DNA from: DATLMR01 sp035634255
Lineage (GTDB): Bacteria; Acidobacteriota; Blastocatellia; UBA7656
Length of the DNA stretch: 10,454 nt
Direction: 5' to 3'
Assembly: GCA_035634255.1 (NCBI GenBank)
Contig: DASQDI010000045.1
Location: forward strand, 1 to 10,454
Below, piece by piece: positions 4,850 to 10,454 of this stretch. Positions within the stretch are counted from its first letter, which is position 1, and every line of letters begins with the position of its first letter. The notes under the pieces are model-generated. The model had not been told where the DNA came from. It did not search any database and saw nothing but the letters and a program-made list of their open reading frames with translations. The position numbers and the translations under genes were made by a program.

Positions 4850-6511
4850 TCAGCGGGTCTTCAGGTATTCCACCAGGGCCCACCGCTCTTCGTCCGTGAG
4901 CGCGGGGCCGATCACCCCTTTCGTCCGCGGGCCGTCGCGGTACTCGTGCCCGGCGTTCGAGTTGCCCTTTTTGGAGGTGTCGAACTTGAAAGCATTCTTG
5001 ACCTTGCCCGTCTTGTACCCAACACGCTTGGTGTCGAACTCCATGTCTTTCACGTAGAAAGTGCGGCTCCGTTGCGAGGCCGGGAGCAACAGCTCGTACA
5101 GGTTGGGCACCGAGCCATTGTGCAGGTAAGGGGCCGAGGCCCATATCCCGTTCATGTTGCGCGCCCTGTAAGAGAGCGTCGGCCGCAGTTTGTTCGCGCG
5201 GAATCCGTTCATCTCGATCCGCTGCTCCGGCGTGAGGCCCAGCTCGTCATACTTCTTCTTCTCGACCTGATTCGCGACGGCCTCCAACGCGCCCGCCGCC
5301 GACATGGGGTTAGGCAGGGGGAGCCCCGTCGTGCGCACCGTCCGCTTGTTGAAATTGACGGCGGTCGTGGGGTCCGTGCCGATCACGTCCAGGGGGAACA
5401 TCTGGATGTGCAGAAACCGCTTGCCGAATTCGTTCGGGGGGCCGAGCTGGCTCTCGTGGCAGCCCGCGCAGTGCCGTGCGTAGAGGGCCTCGCCCCGCCT
5501 CGCCTTCTCCTCGTCTATGCCCCCCAGAATTTCCGCGGGCCACTTCGGCGGTCGCAGCTTCTCAAGCAGCATCTCGATCTTGTGCAGGTTGACCACCGGC
5601 ACCGTGGTGTTGAAGAGATCCTGACTGTTGCCCTTGAGGGTGATCGGGGCGTTGACCCCGAGGGCTTCCGCGATGTTCCGCGCCATCGGCTGCTGTATCG
5701 AGCCGTTCCACTGCACCCAATCGAAGCTCGGCGCGTCCCACAGGTGGGGGAGGCTCACGGGGCCGTCCGCGACCACGAAGTTGCGGCTGTCCAGCTCCGT
5801 GCCGAAGATCAGATTGCCGCCCCTGCCCAGCGCGTCGAGCCTTCCGAATCCCTCTTCGACCGGGTAGAGGTGCTTGAGCTTTCCGAGCAGAGCGTCCCCG
5901 AAGACCGCTTCGAGGACCTTAGTCATCTCCACTTTCAACTTGAGCCTCTCTCCCAAGTCGTCCCGCTCCCCGAGCACCTTCTTCGCGAACCGCCTGAACT
6001 TTATCGGGTTCACTTTCGTCTCAAGCAGGGCTTTGAACATGGCCGCGCTGAAGGTGTTGGGGCTGCTCATAGCCGCCCCGCCCTCGATGCGGACCTTTTT
6101 ACCGTTGAATTGAATCTGGCTCGTGTGGCAGGCGGCGCAGGTCAGGCCGACGAATTCCCCGTCAGGCGCTACGTTCTTGACCAGCCCGACCGGCAGGCGG
6201 TCGGGGTTGTTCGTCGTGTCAGGGTCGGGGAGCAGGTTGAACTGCTCAAGAATTTCGTCGGAGAGGAATGGCTTGCCTGAGAGGCCCGGCTGTTCGAGAG
6301 CCAGGAACCAGTTGTAGGGCATCAACCTCGTGCCCTGGTCGGCGTGGTAGTACGCCTGCCGCTCGCCGGCGCTCCACCCCTGATCCAGAAAGATAACGTC
6401 GCCGTTCGTCGCGGCCGGCGCGGCGGGCGAGCTCGCTTCGTTCGAGAAGCTATGTAGAGTCAGGACGCCGAGCGCGATCAGCAGAATGATGCTGGCCTTG
6501 ACCTTTTTCAT
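4850..6511 (-). CDS. Secreted di-haem c-type cytochrome, RoxA/MauG-superfamily-like
   Basis: The 553-residue protein starts with a Sec signal (MKKVKASIILLIALGVLTLH) followed by an Ala/Pro/Ser-rich stretch, so haem is attached in the periplasm or outside. Two haem c motifs are present: CAACH at 125-129 ('GLTCAACHTSQ') and CAGCH at 348-352 ('RHCAGCHESQ'). Other landmarks are 'RLDALGRGGNLIFG' (about 224-237), 'LPHLWDAPSFDWVQWNGS' (254-271) and 'RNMNGIWASAPYLHNGSVPNLYELL' (451-475), all characteristic of cytochrome c peroxidase/MauG-like proteins annotated as RoxA-like. Rubber oxygenase RoxA is longer (about 680 residues), so polyisoprene cleavage cannot be assumed; an oxidase or peroxidase role on an unknown substrate is the safe call. 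The ATG at 6511 has GGGAG 7 nt upstream and puts the signal peptide first; the longer frame to 6592 adds 27 residues unlike a leader. A TTGACA promoter lies upstream and a 15-bp hairpin downstream, suggesting a single-gene unit. Confidence 0.9.
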   Translation of the reverse strand: MKKVKASIILLIALGVLTLHSFSNEASSPAAPAATNGDVIFLDQGWSAGERQAYYHADQGTRLMPYNWFLALEQPGLSGKPFLSDEILEQFNLLPDPDTTNNPDRLPVGLVKNVAPDGEFVGLTCAACHTSQIQFNGKKVRIEGGAAMSSPNTFSAAMFKALLETKVNPIKFRRFAKKVLGERDDLGERLKLKVEMTKVLEAVFGDALLGKLKHLYPVEEGFGRLDALGRGGNLIFGTELDSRNFVVADGPVSLPHLWDAPSFDWVQWNGSIQQPMARNIAEALGVNAPITLKGNSQDLFNTTVPVVNLHKIEMLLEKLRPPKWPAEILGGIDEEKARRGEALYARHCAGCHESQLGPPNEFGKRFLHIQMFPLDVIGTDPTTAVNFNKRTVRTTGLPLPNPMSAAGALEAVANQVEKKKYDELGLTPEQRIEMNGFRANKLRPTLSYRARNMNGIWASAPYLHNGSVPNLYELLLPASQRSRTFYVKDMEFDTKRVGYKTGKVKNAFKFDTSKKGNSNAGHEYRDGPRTKGVIGPALTDEERWALVEYLKTR

Positions 6512-6604
6512 GTCGTGTCTCCCTTCTGCAAAGAGGATTGGCTGATATTCGGAACCCTGCGGACTTCCTGGCCTGCCTGATCGAGATGCCAATTTGGTGA
6601 GGCC

Positions 6605-6633
6605 ACTCTATGCCCGGCCAGTCTCCGTGTCAA
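6605..6633 (-). promoter_or_regulatory. Sigma70-like promoter for the di-haem cytochrome gene
   Basis: On the minus strand a perfect TTGACA (6633-6628) is separated by 17 bases from TAGAGT (6610-6605, 4 of 6 to TATAAT). Transcription would begin near 6598, giving a leader of about 87 nt to the ATG at 6511. Confidence 0.55.
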
Positions 6634-6684
6634 CAGAAAAATGTATAGCTGATTACACGGCCGGCGGGTCTGAAAAGCGGAAGG

Positions 6685-6707
6685 CAGCCGCGAAGGGGCC
6701 GCGGCTG
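6685..6707 (-). terminator. Hairpin downstream of the SRPBCC gene
   Basis: CAGCCGCG (6685-6692) and CGCGGCTG (6700-6707) form a perfect 8-bp stem with a 7-nt loop, 29 bp past the stop codon. The minus strand then reads CCTTCCGCTTTTC, a modest pyrimidine tract. It would separate this gene from the cytochrome promoter just downstream. Confidence 0.45.
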
Positions 6708-6736
6708 GAAGTGGCGGGCGCGGGATGGGCAGGGCT

Positions 6737-7180
6737 TCAGTCGGGGCTCTGCGAAGAGCTTCGCGCCGACTCGGAGATCAGGTCGGCCAGTTTGCGCATG
6801 CCATCCGGTATACCTCTTTCGAACTCCCGCACGCCCTGGTTAACTAAATCGTCCGCGGCCGGCCCGTCGAGGCTCGCGCGCTGAGTGATGCGCGTGCCGC
6901 GTTCGGCGGTGTCTTCAAAGCGCCAGTGAAAGCGCAGGGTCGCGCCCGGCAGAGCCATCTCGACGACCGCTTCTTCTCCCGCGCGGACGCCCTTCAACTC
7001 CCAGCGCACGGGGTCGAGCCCCGGAGATTTCGTCTCCCCCATCGTCCCGCTCGCGAAAGGCCCCTCAAGCCGGACCCACTCTATGCTGCTGTCGAAGGCC
7101 CAGTTGGACACGTCCGTCCAGAAGCGCCAGGCGAAGGCCCGCGACGCCTTCGTCTCGACCGAGTGCTCGAATTCCCACAT
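6737..7180 (-). CDS. SRPBCC (START-like) domain protein
   Basis: The 147-residue protein opens 'MWEFEHSVETKASRAFAWRF' and continues 'WTDVSNW', the usual first strand and helix of the SRPBCC/polyketide-cyclase-like fold (compare PF10604). Later elements fit too: a glycine turn 'GPFASGTMGET' (40-50), 'WELKGVRAGEEAVVEMALPG' (about 60-79), 'LRFHWRFEDTAERGTRITQR' (about 81-100) and a long C-terminal helix ending 'GIPDGMRKLADLISE'. Members bind hydrophobic ligands in a deep cavity; ligand and role here are unknown. There is no signal peptide, so it should be cytoplasmic. The start is well supported by AGGAGG 5 nt upstream. It is transcribed away from the receiver gene at 7383; a TAAAAT box at 7223-7228 (minus) is a possible -10 without a clear -35. 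Confidence 0.85.
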   Translation of the reverse strand: MWEFEHSVETKASRAFAWRFWTDVSNWAFDSSIEWVRLEGPFASGTMGETKSPGLDPVRWELKGVRAGEEAVVEMALPGATLRFHWRFEDTAERGTRITQRASLDGPAADDLVNQGVREFERGIPDGMRKLADLISESARSSSQSPD

Positions 7181-7382
7181 CGCCGCCTCCTCTCCCGCCC
7201 GCCTTAACCTCTCGCGGGAGGCATTTTAACACCACCCGGCCCGGATCGGGCGTGATTGATTTAAAGGGAAGGAAGACGCCCGTGGCCGGCCATACTATTA
7301 CGCTTCTTGACTTATACAGTTGGAAGGGCGAAACTTTCCCAGGACGCTGCGGGAATCAGCCAGTGGATATAGAGCCTAGTTC

Positions 7383-7826
7383 ATGCCTGCCAGGATCATC
7401 GTCGCCGAAGACAATCCCGACGCCCGCGAGATGTTGTGCGTATTGCTGAGCGATCATGGCTTCGAAGTTGTCGGAGTCGAAGACGGCCGCGCGGCCATCG
7501 ATGCGGTCAGAGCCGGCCGGCCCGACCTCATCATCACGGACATCCAGATGCCCCACCTCGACGGCATCGAAATGATAAAGGAGTTACGCACGGAGCCGGA
7601 GGTCTGTGACGTGCCGATTCTGGTTATGACCGCCAATCACAGCGGGGCCGTCAGTGACGCGCTGGACGCGGGGGCCAACGCCGCCGCGCAAAAGCCTCTG
7701 GAACTCGGCCCCCTCATCGATTTGGTCAAGTCCCTGCTCGGCGCGATGGGCGTCTTTCTATTCTCCTACTGTTCGAATATGTTGATAGAGTCCGTAGAAG
7801 GTGTGACACGTCTACCGGTTTTATAA
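7383..7826 (+). CDS. Stand-alone receiver-domain response regulator (CheY-like), extended C-terminus
   Basis: The 147-residue product has all the receiver hallmarks: acidic pair E9/D10 ('IIVAEDNPDAREML'), phospho-acceptor D53 ('LIITDIQMPHLDG'), T83 ('ILVMTAN') and K104 ('AAAQKPLE'). There is no output domain, so it works through protein contacts or in a phosphorelay. The domain should end near residue 120 ('LIDLVKSLLG'). The last 27 residues ('AMGVFLFSYCSNMLIESVEG' onward) are not typical and are encoded antisense to the 3' end of the next receiver gene. The original stop may have been lost, or the overlap may be tolerated. The start has no strong Shine-Dalgarno; a TTGACT box lies about 80 bp upstream (7308-7313) without a good -10. 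The upstream SRPBCC gene is divergent. Confidence 0.88.
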   Translation: MPARIIVAEDNPDAREMLCVLLSDHGFEVVGVEDGRAAIDAVRAGRPDLIITDIQMPHLDGIEMIKELRTEPEVCDVPILVMTANHSGAVSDALDAGANAAAQKPLELGPLIDLVKSLLGAMGVFLFSYCSNMLIESVEGVTRLPVL

Positions 7827-8136
7827 AGCAGCCCTGAGCCCCCGCCTGCATAGCCTTCTTGATGTGCGAGTCGTAAGCCATCCCCGTGTAGAAAAAGATC
7901 GGGATCTCTTTATTGAAAGTCCGAATCGTCTGACACAGCTCTATCCCCGTCCCGTCCGGGAAGTGCCAGTCAAGCAGTATAAGGTCAAATATATCGGTGC
8001 GGGCCTTGTTCAGGCCCTCGGCCACGCTCATCGCCGAGACCGCTTCGTACCCGGCCTGCCCGAGCACGATGCGAACCATCTCGCATGTATCGGCGTCGTC
8101 ATCGATGAATAAAATGCGCCCTTTGGCTTTGCTCAT
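7726..8136 (-). CDS. Stand-alone receiver-domain response regulator (CheY-like)
   Basis: The 136-residue protein carries acidic residues D12-D14 ('ILFIDDDADTCEM'), phospho-acceptor D56 ('LILLDWHFPDGTG'), T84 ('IFFYTGMAYD') and K106 ('GCFIKPVDV'), so it should be phosphorylatable. It has no output domain. The start is set at the ATG at 8136, with GAGG 7 nt upstream and the beta-1 strand beginning at residue 7. The frame is open to 8322, but those 62 extra residues are basic, low-complexity and unlike a domain. The final 20 or so residues ('SNSRRIERRPSRRAGT') are a basic tail. The 3' end overlaps the convergent receiver at 7383-7826 by 101 bp. The two receivers differ clearly in sequence, so they are not a recent duplication. 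Confidence 0.88.
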   Translation of the reverse strand: MSKAKGRILFIDDDADTCEMVRIVLGQAGYEAVSAMSVAEGLNKARTDIFDLILLDWHFPDGTGIELCQTIRTFNKEIPIFFYTGMAYDSHIKKAMQAGAQGCFIKPVDVSHLLRTLSTYSNSRRIERRPSRRAGT

Positions 8137-8605
8137 CACCCACCCTCTTGCTGCGGCCATTGCGGCCATCGTAAACCCTCTCTTACCCCGCTTCGCGGGA
8201 GCGCCGCCACCATCTTTTCGAGCAATCTCCTTGCCGAAGCGGCTCCGCTTCATTACGAGAGGCTGCAAAAAATATTGTTGATTTATTGTATTTACCGCTT
8301 CTCGCGACTGCGCTTCGATCAACCGTCCCTGTAACGCTTCCGGCTCCGGATTAATTTTTATAATAAGCTCTTCATTCTTTCGCCAGTGTTACACTTCCGC
8401 CAACAATTCGTAACGTATTTGCGTGAAACAGATAAGCGCAGAGTGGAGGGAGCTTCTTCACACATTACGTTAAGACTTATTTTCAACTCCCATATTGTGC
8501 ACTTTTGAAGCAGCTTTGAACATTGGGAAAATAAGAATGACGGGGTAGGGTTTTCCCTTAGTATGGGTGCGGTTAAACTCGGGGCAATACTGACTAATCT
8601 CCCTC
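8137..8605. other. 469-bp intergenic region, AT-rich in part
   Basis: It separates the receiver gene at 7726-8136 from the NarL-type regulator at 8606-9286, both on the minus strand. It is visibly more AT-rich than its flanks between about 8260 and 8560. A small hairpin CCCGC-TTC-GCGGG lies near 8187-8199. No tRNA, repeat-family copy or convincing ORF was found; the promoter of the receiver gene is probably here but I could not pick a clear -35/-10 pair. Confidence 0.5.
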
Positions 8606-9286
8606 CTAATTTTCCTTGAGCCAGCCCTGAAGCAGCGCGAAGCGGACTACGTCTATGCGGCTGCCGAGCTCCAATTTTCTCATCGCGTTCGATTTGTGAG
8701 CCTCGACGGTCTTAACGCTGATGTCCAGTTGCGCGGCGATCTCTTTATTGCTGTAGCCCCACGCCACCTTTTTGAGCACGTCCTCCTCGCGGTCGCTCAG
8801 CTCGCTCTGTTTGCTGATCAACGAGTTATCCTGCTTGGTGACGTAGCCGCTCAGGACCTTTTGCGTGATGGCGGGGTCGAGGTAGCTGTTGCCCGCGACT
8901 ATTGTGCGGATGGCGCGGACCAGCTCCGACGTGGCGCTCTGCTTGAGCACGTAGCCCGACGCGCCGGCCCTGAATAGCTGCTGCATAAATCCCGTGTCGG
9001 CGTGGCGCGTCAGGGTGAGCACCTTCACCTCGGGGCAGACCTGTTTGAGCTTTTCCGTCGCCTCAAGCCCGTTCACCTTCGGCATCGTCACGTCCATTAT
9101 GACGAGGTCGGGCCGCATCTCCTGCGCGAGGGCGATGGCGGCCTCGCCGTCTCCGGCCTCGCCCACCACGATCATGTCCGGCTGCGAGTTGACGAGCGCC
9201 TTCAGCCCTTCGCGCACTATCTCGTGGTCTTCGGCGATGAAGATGCGCAGGGGGGCCGCGCCCCCCTCGTCGTTATCGTTCTTCAT
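8606..9286 (-). CDS. NarL/FixJ-family response regulator (REC + LuxR-type HTH)
   Basis: The 226-residue protein has an N-terminal receiver (about 13-130) with E19/D20 ('IFIAEDHEIVREGL'), phospho-acceptor D65 ('LVIMDVTMPKVNG'), T93 and K115 ('GYVLKQSATSELV'). A LuxR/GerE helix-turn-helix follows at about 161-222: 'LSDREEDVLKKVAWGYSNKE', then 'IAAQLDISVKTVEAHKSNAM'. It is a cytoplasmic DNA-binding transcription factor activated by phosphorylation. Its ATG is only 3 nt after the stop of the histidine kinase gene upstream (TGA-TAC-ATG), and its Shine-Dalgarno (GGAAAGG) lies inside the kinase's last codons. The pair is therefore almost certainly co-transcribed and translationally coupled, and the kinase is its likely partner. 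Target genes are unknown. Confidence 0.95.
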   Translation of the reverse strand: MKNDNDEGGAAPLRIFIAEDHEIVREGLKALVNSQPDMIVVGEAGDGEAAIALAQEMRPDLVIMDVTMPKVNGLEATEKLKQVCPEVKVLTLTRHADTGFMQQLFRAGASGYVLKQSATSELVRAIRTIVAGNSYLDPAITQKVLSGYVTKQDNSLISKQSELSDREEDVLKKVAWGYSNKEIAAQLDISVKTVEAHKSNAMRKLELGSRIDVVRFALLQGWLKEN

Positions 9287-9289
9287 GTA

Positions 9290-10454
9290 TCAGGCCCTTT
9301 CCTTCGAGCTGATGATCGGGACGCGCGCGAATATGGTCGTGCCTTCGCCCGGCGCGGACTGAATTTCGAGCTGGCCCCCGCTCAGCGACGCGCGCTCGCG
9401 CATGCTGACCAGCCCCAGCCCCCTGCCCGAACCCGGCTCCTCGTCCGGGTTGAACCCCGTCCCATTGTCCTCGACGATGAGCACGACGTTGTTGTCGCGC
9501 CGCTCAAGAATCACGCCCGCGCGGTCGGCCCCCGAGTGCTTGTACACGTTGTTGAGTCCCTCCTGCGTGATGCGGTAGAGGTTCGTCTCGGCCTCCGACG
9601 AGAGGCGGAGGCCCGCCAGCCCGCCCGAGTGAAACTGCGCGGAGATGCCGAAGTGCCTGGACCACTCGTGGACGAAGTTCTCGACGGTGGCCTCCAACCC
9701 CAGTTCGTCGAGGGAGCTCGGCCGCAGCTCCCACGCGAGAAAGTCCACGTCCTTGTCGATCCGCTCCGCCCCCGTCTGTAGCTGCTCCACTTGTCTGCGC
9801 AACGTCTCGTCGTCTTTTATCTGCTCCCTGAGCGATTCGAGCGACAGGCGCAGGGCGGTCAACTGCTGCCCGAGCTGATCGTGCAGGTCGCGGGCGATGC
9901 GGCGGCGCTCCAACTCCTGAGTGTTGACGACGCGGCGCAGCAGTTCCTTCACCTGATTGTTGGAGGCGCGGCGCTCGGAGATTTCGTTCGCCAGAGCCTC
10001 GTAGCTCAGCTCTATCTCATGGGTGCGTTCCTTGACCCGCGCTTCCAGCTCGTCGCGCGAGCGGCGCAACTCTTCTTCCATCTGCTTGCGCGCGGTGAGG
10101 TCGCGCAATATCTTGACGCTGCCGATAACGTCTACGTCGCGCAGGGCGTTCATCACCCCGCTGGCGTAGAACAGGGAGCCGTCCTTGCGGATGTGCCACC
10201 GCTCGTCCTCCGCCCGGCCCTCCGTCAAAGCCTTCTGCCTCTCCTGCTCCGGGACGCCCGCCGCCCGGTCTTCTGGCGTAAAGGTTATAGCGCCCGGCTG
10301 GCCCACCGCTTCGCTTTCGGTGTAGCCGAATATTTTTTCCGCGCCGGGATTCCAGGAGGCGATAAGGCCCTGCTCGTCGAGCGTCATTATGGCGTAATCG
10401 TCTATGCTCTCAACGAGCGCGCGAATGCGGGCCTGCGCGGAGCGCAGGCCCGCA
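9290..10454 (-). CDS. PAS-domain sensor histidine kinase (HisKA_3 / HATPase_c), 5' end beyond window
   Basis: The reading frame stays open to the right edge, so the N-terminus is missing. Residue numbers below count from the in-frame ATG at 10387, which is probably internal: the preceding codons read 'ALVESIDDYAI', the normal first part of this PAS domain. A PAS/PAC domain ('DEQGLIASWNPGAEKIFGYT' to 'GSVKILRDLTARKQ') ends near 101. A coiled-coil segment rich in Glu/Arg follows at about 101-150. HisKA_3 contains 'ELERRRIARDLHDQLGQQLT', with phospho-acceptor H169. The HATPase domain has an N-box 'EGLNNVYKHS' (276-285), G1 'DNGTGF' (307-312) and G2 'GRGLGLVSMRER' (321-332). This is the NarX/DegS-type kinase class that pairs with NarL-type regulators, as encoded directly downstream. 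No membrane segment is visible; the sensed signal cannot be told. Confidence 0.93.
   Translation of the reverse strand, partial: AGLRSAQARIRALVESIDDYAIMTLDEQGLIASWNPGAEKIFGYTESEAVGQPGAITFTPEDRAAGVPEQERQKALTEGRAEDERWHIRKDGSLFYASGVMNALRDVDVIGSVKILRDLTARKQMEEELRRSRDELEARVKERTHEIELSYEALANEISERRASNNQVKELLRRVVNTQELERRRIARDLHDQLGQQLTALRLSLESLREQIKDDETLRRQVEQLQTGAERIDKDVDFLAWELRPSSLDELGLEATVENFVHEWSRHFGISAQFHSGGLAGLRLSSEAETNLYRITQEGLNNVYKHSGADRAGVILERRDNNVVLIVEDNGTGFNPDEEPGSGRGLGLVSMRERASLSGGQLEIQSAPGEGTTIFARVPIISSKERA
10426..10454. repeat. Perfect 13-bp inverted repeat inside the kinase gene, at the window edge
   Basis: TGCGGGCCTGCGC (10426-10438) is the exact reverse complement of 10442-10454, with a 3-base GGA loop. 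The arms run to the last base of the window and could extend further. It lies in coding sequence (around 'AGLRSAQARI' upstream of the PAS core). Confidence 0.5.

Noticed and set aside
4946..6280. Plus-strand open frame of 444 codons
   Set aside because: It is antisense to the di-haem cytochrome c gene, whose CxxCH motifs and signal peptide establish the coding strand.
8137..8322. N-terminal extension of the minus-strand receiver to 8322
   Set aside because: The 62 extra residues are basic and unlike any domain; the ATG at 8136 has a Shine-Dalgarno and gives a normal receiver length.
9002..9781. Plus-strand open frame of 259 codons
   Set aside because: It is antisense across the kinase and NarL-regulator genes, both firmly identified by conserved motifs.
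1..10454. CRISPR array, rRNA, tRNA, insertion sequence or integrase gene
   Set aside because: No regularly spaced short repeats, cloverleaf-like sequences, transposase or tyrosine-recombinase motifs were found, so the cassette-array idea lacks a recombinase in this window.

Overview
This is a bacterial chromosomal window, mostly GC-rich, with Gram-negative-style envelope proteins: a HAF-repeat protein, a membrane-anchored PQQ-like propeller, and a secreted di-haem cytochrome c resembling RoxA. It also carries a PAS-histidine kinase/NarL two-component system. The mix would suit a soil bacterium such as an Acidobacteriota member. That is only a guess, because no taxonomic marker gene is present.

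Layout. Positions 1-4800 hold minus-strand genes separated by long, structured intergenic stretches: a HAF-repeat protein cut by the window edge, a DUF4126 membrane protein, a small P-loop NTPase, and a polytopic membrane protein with a PQQ-like propeller. Three 78-bp direct repeats lie in this half, at 1579-1656, 2361-2438 and 4341-4418. All have the same orientation and each sits at or just after the 3' end of a minus-strand ORF. Their ends resemble the R''/R' boxes of integron attC sites (GCCTAAC at one end, GTTATG plus one base at the other). The TAA stop of the P-loop gene lies inside its repeat. The most interesting reading is a decayed gene-cassette array without a visible integrase; a REP/MITE-like intergenic repeat family is the main alternative. 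The P-loop and DUF4126 genes use more ATA/TTA-type codons than the GC-rich propeller and cytochrome genes, which fits separate origins.

Positions 4786-7180 hold a strong 15-bp hairpin, the di-haem cytochrome c gene with a good sigma70-like promoter (perfect TTGACA box), and an SRPBCC-fold gene, all on the minus strand.

Positions 7383-10454 form a signalling block: a plus-strand stand-alone receiver, a minus-strand stand-alone receiver whose 3' end overlaps the first by 101 bp, and a tightly coupled minus-strand pair made of a PAS/HisKA_3/HATPase kinase (cut by the right edge) and a NarL/FixJ response regulator. The kinase should phosphorylate the NarL-type regulator. Whether the two single-domain receivers belong to the same circuit cannot be told from sequence.
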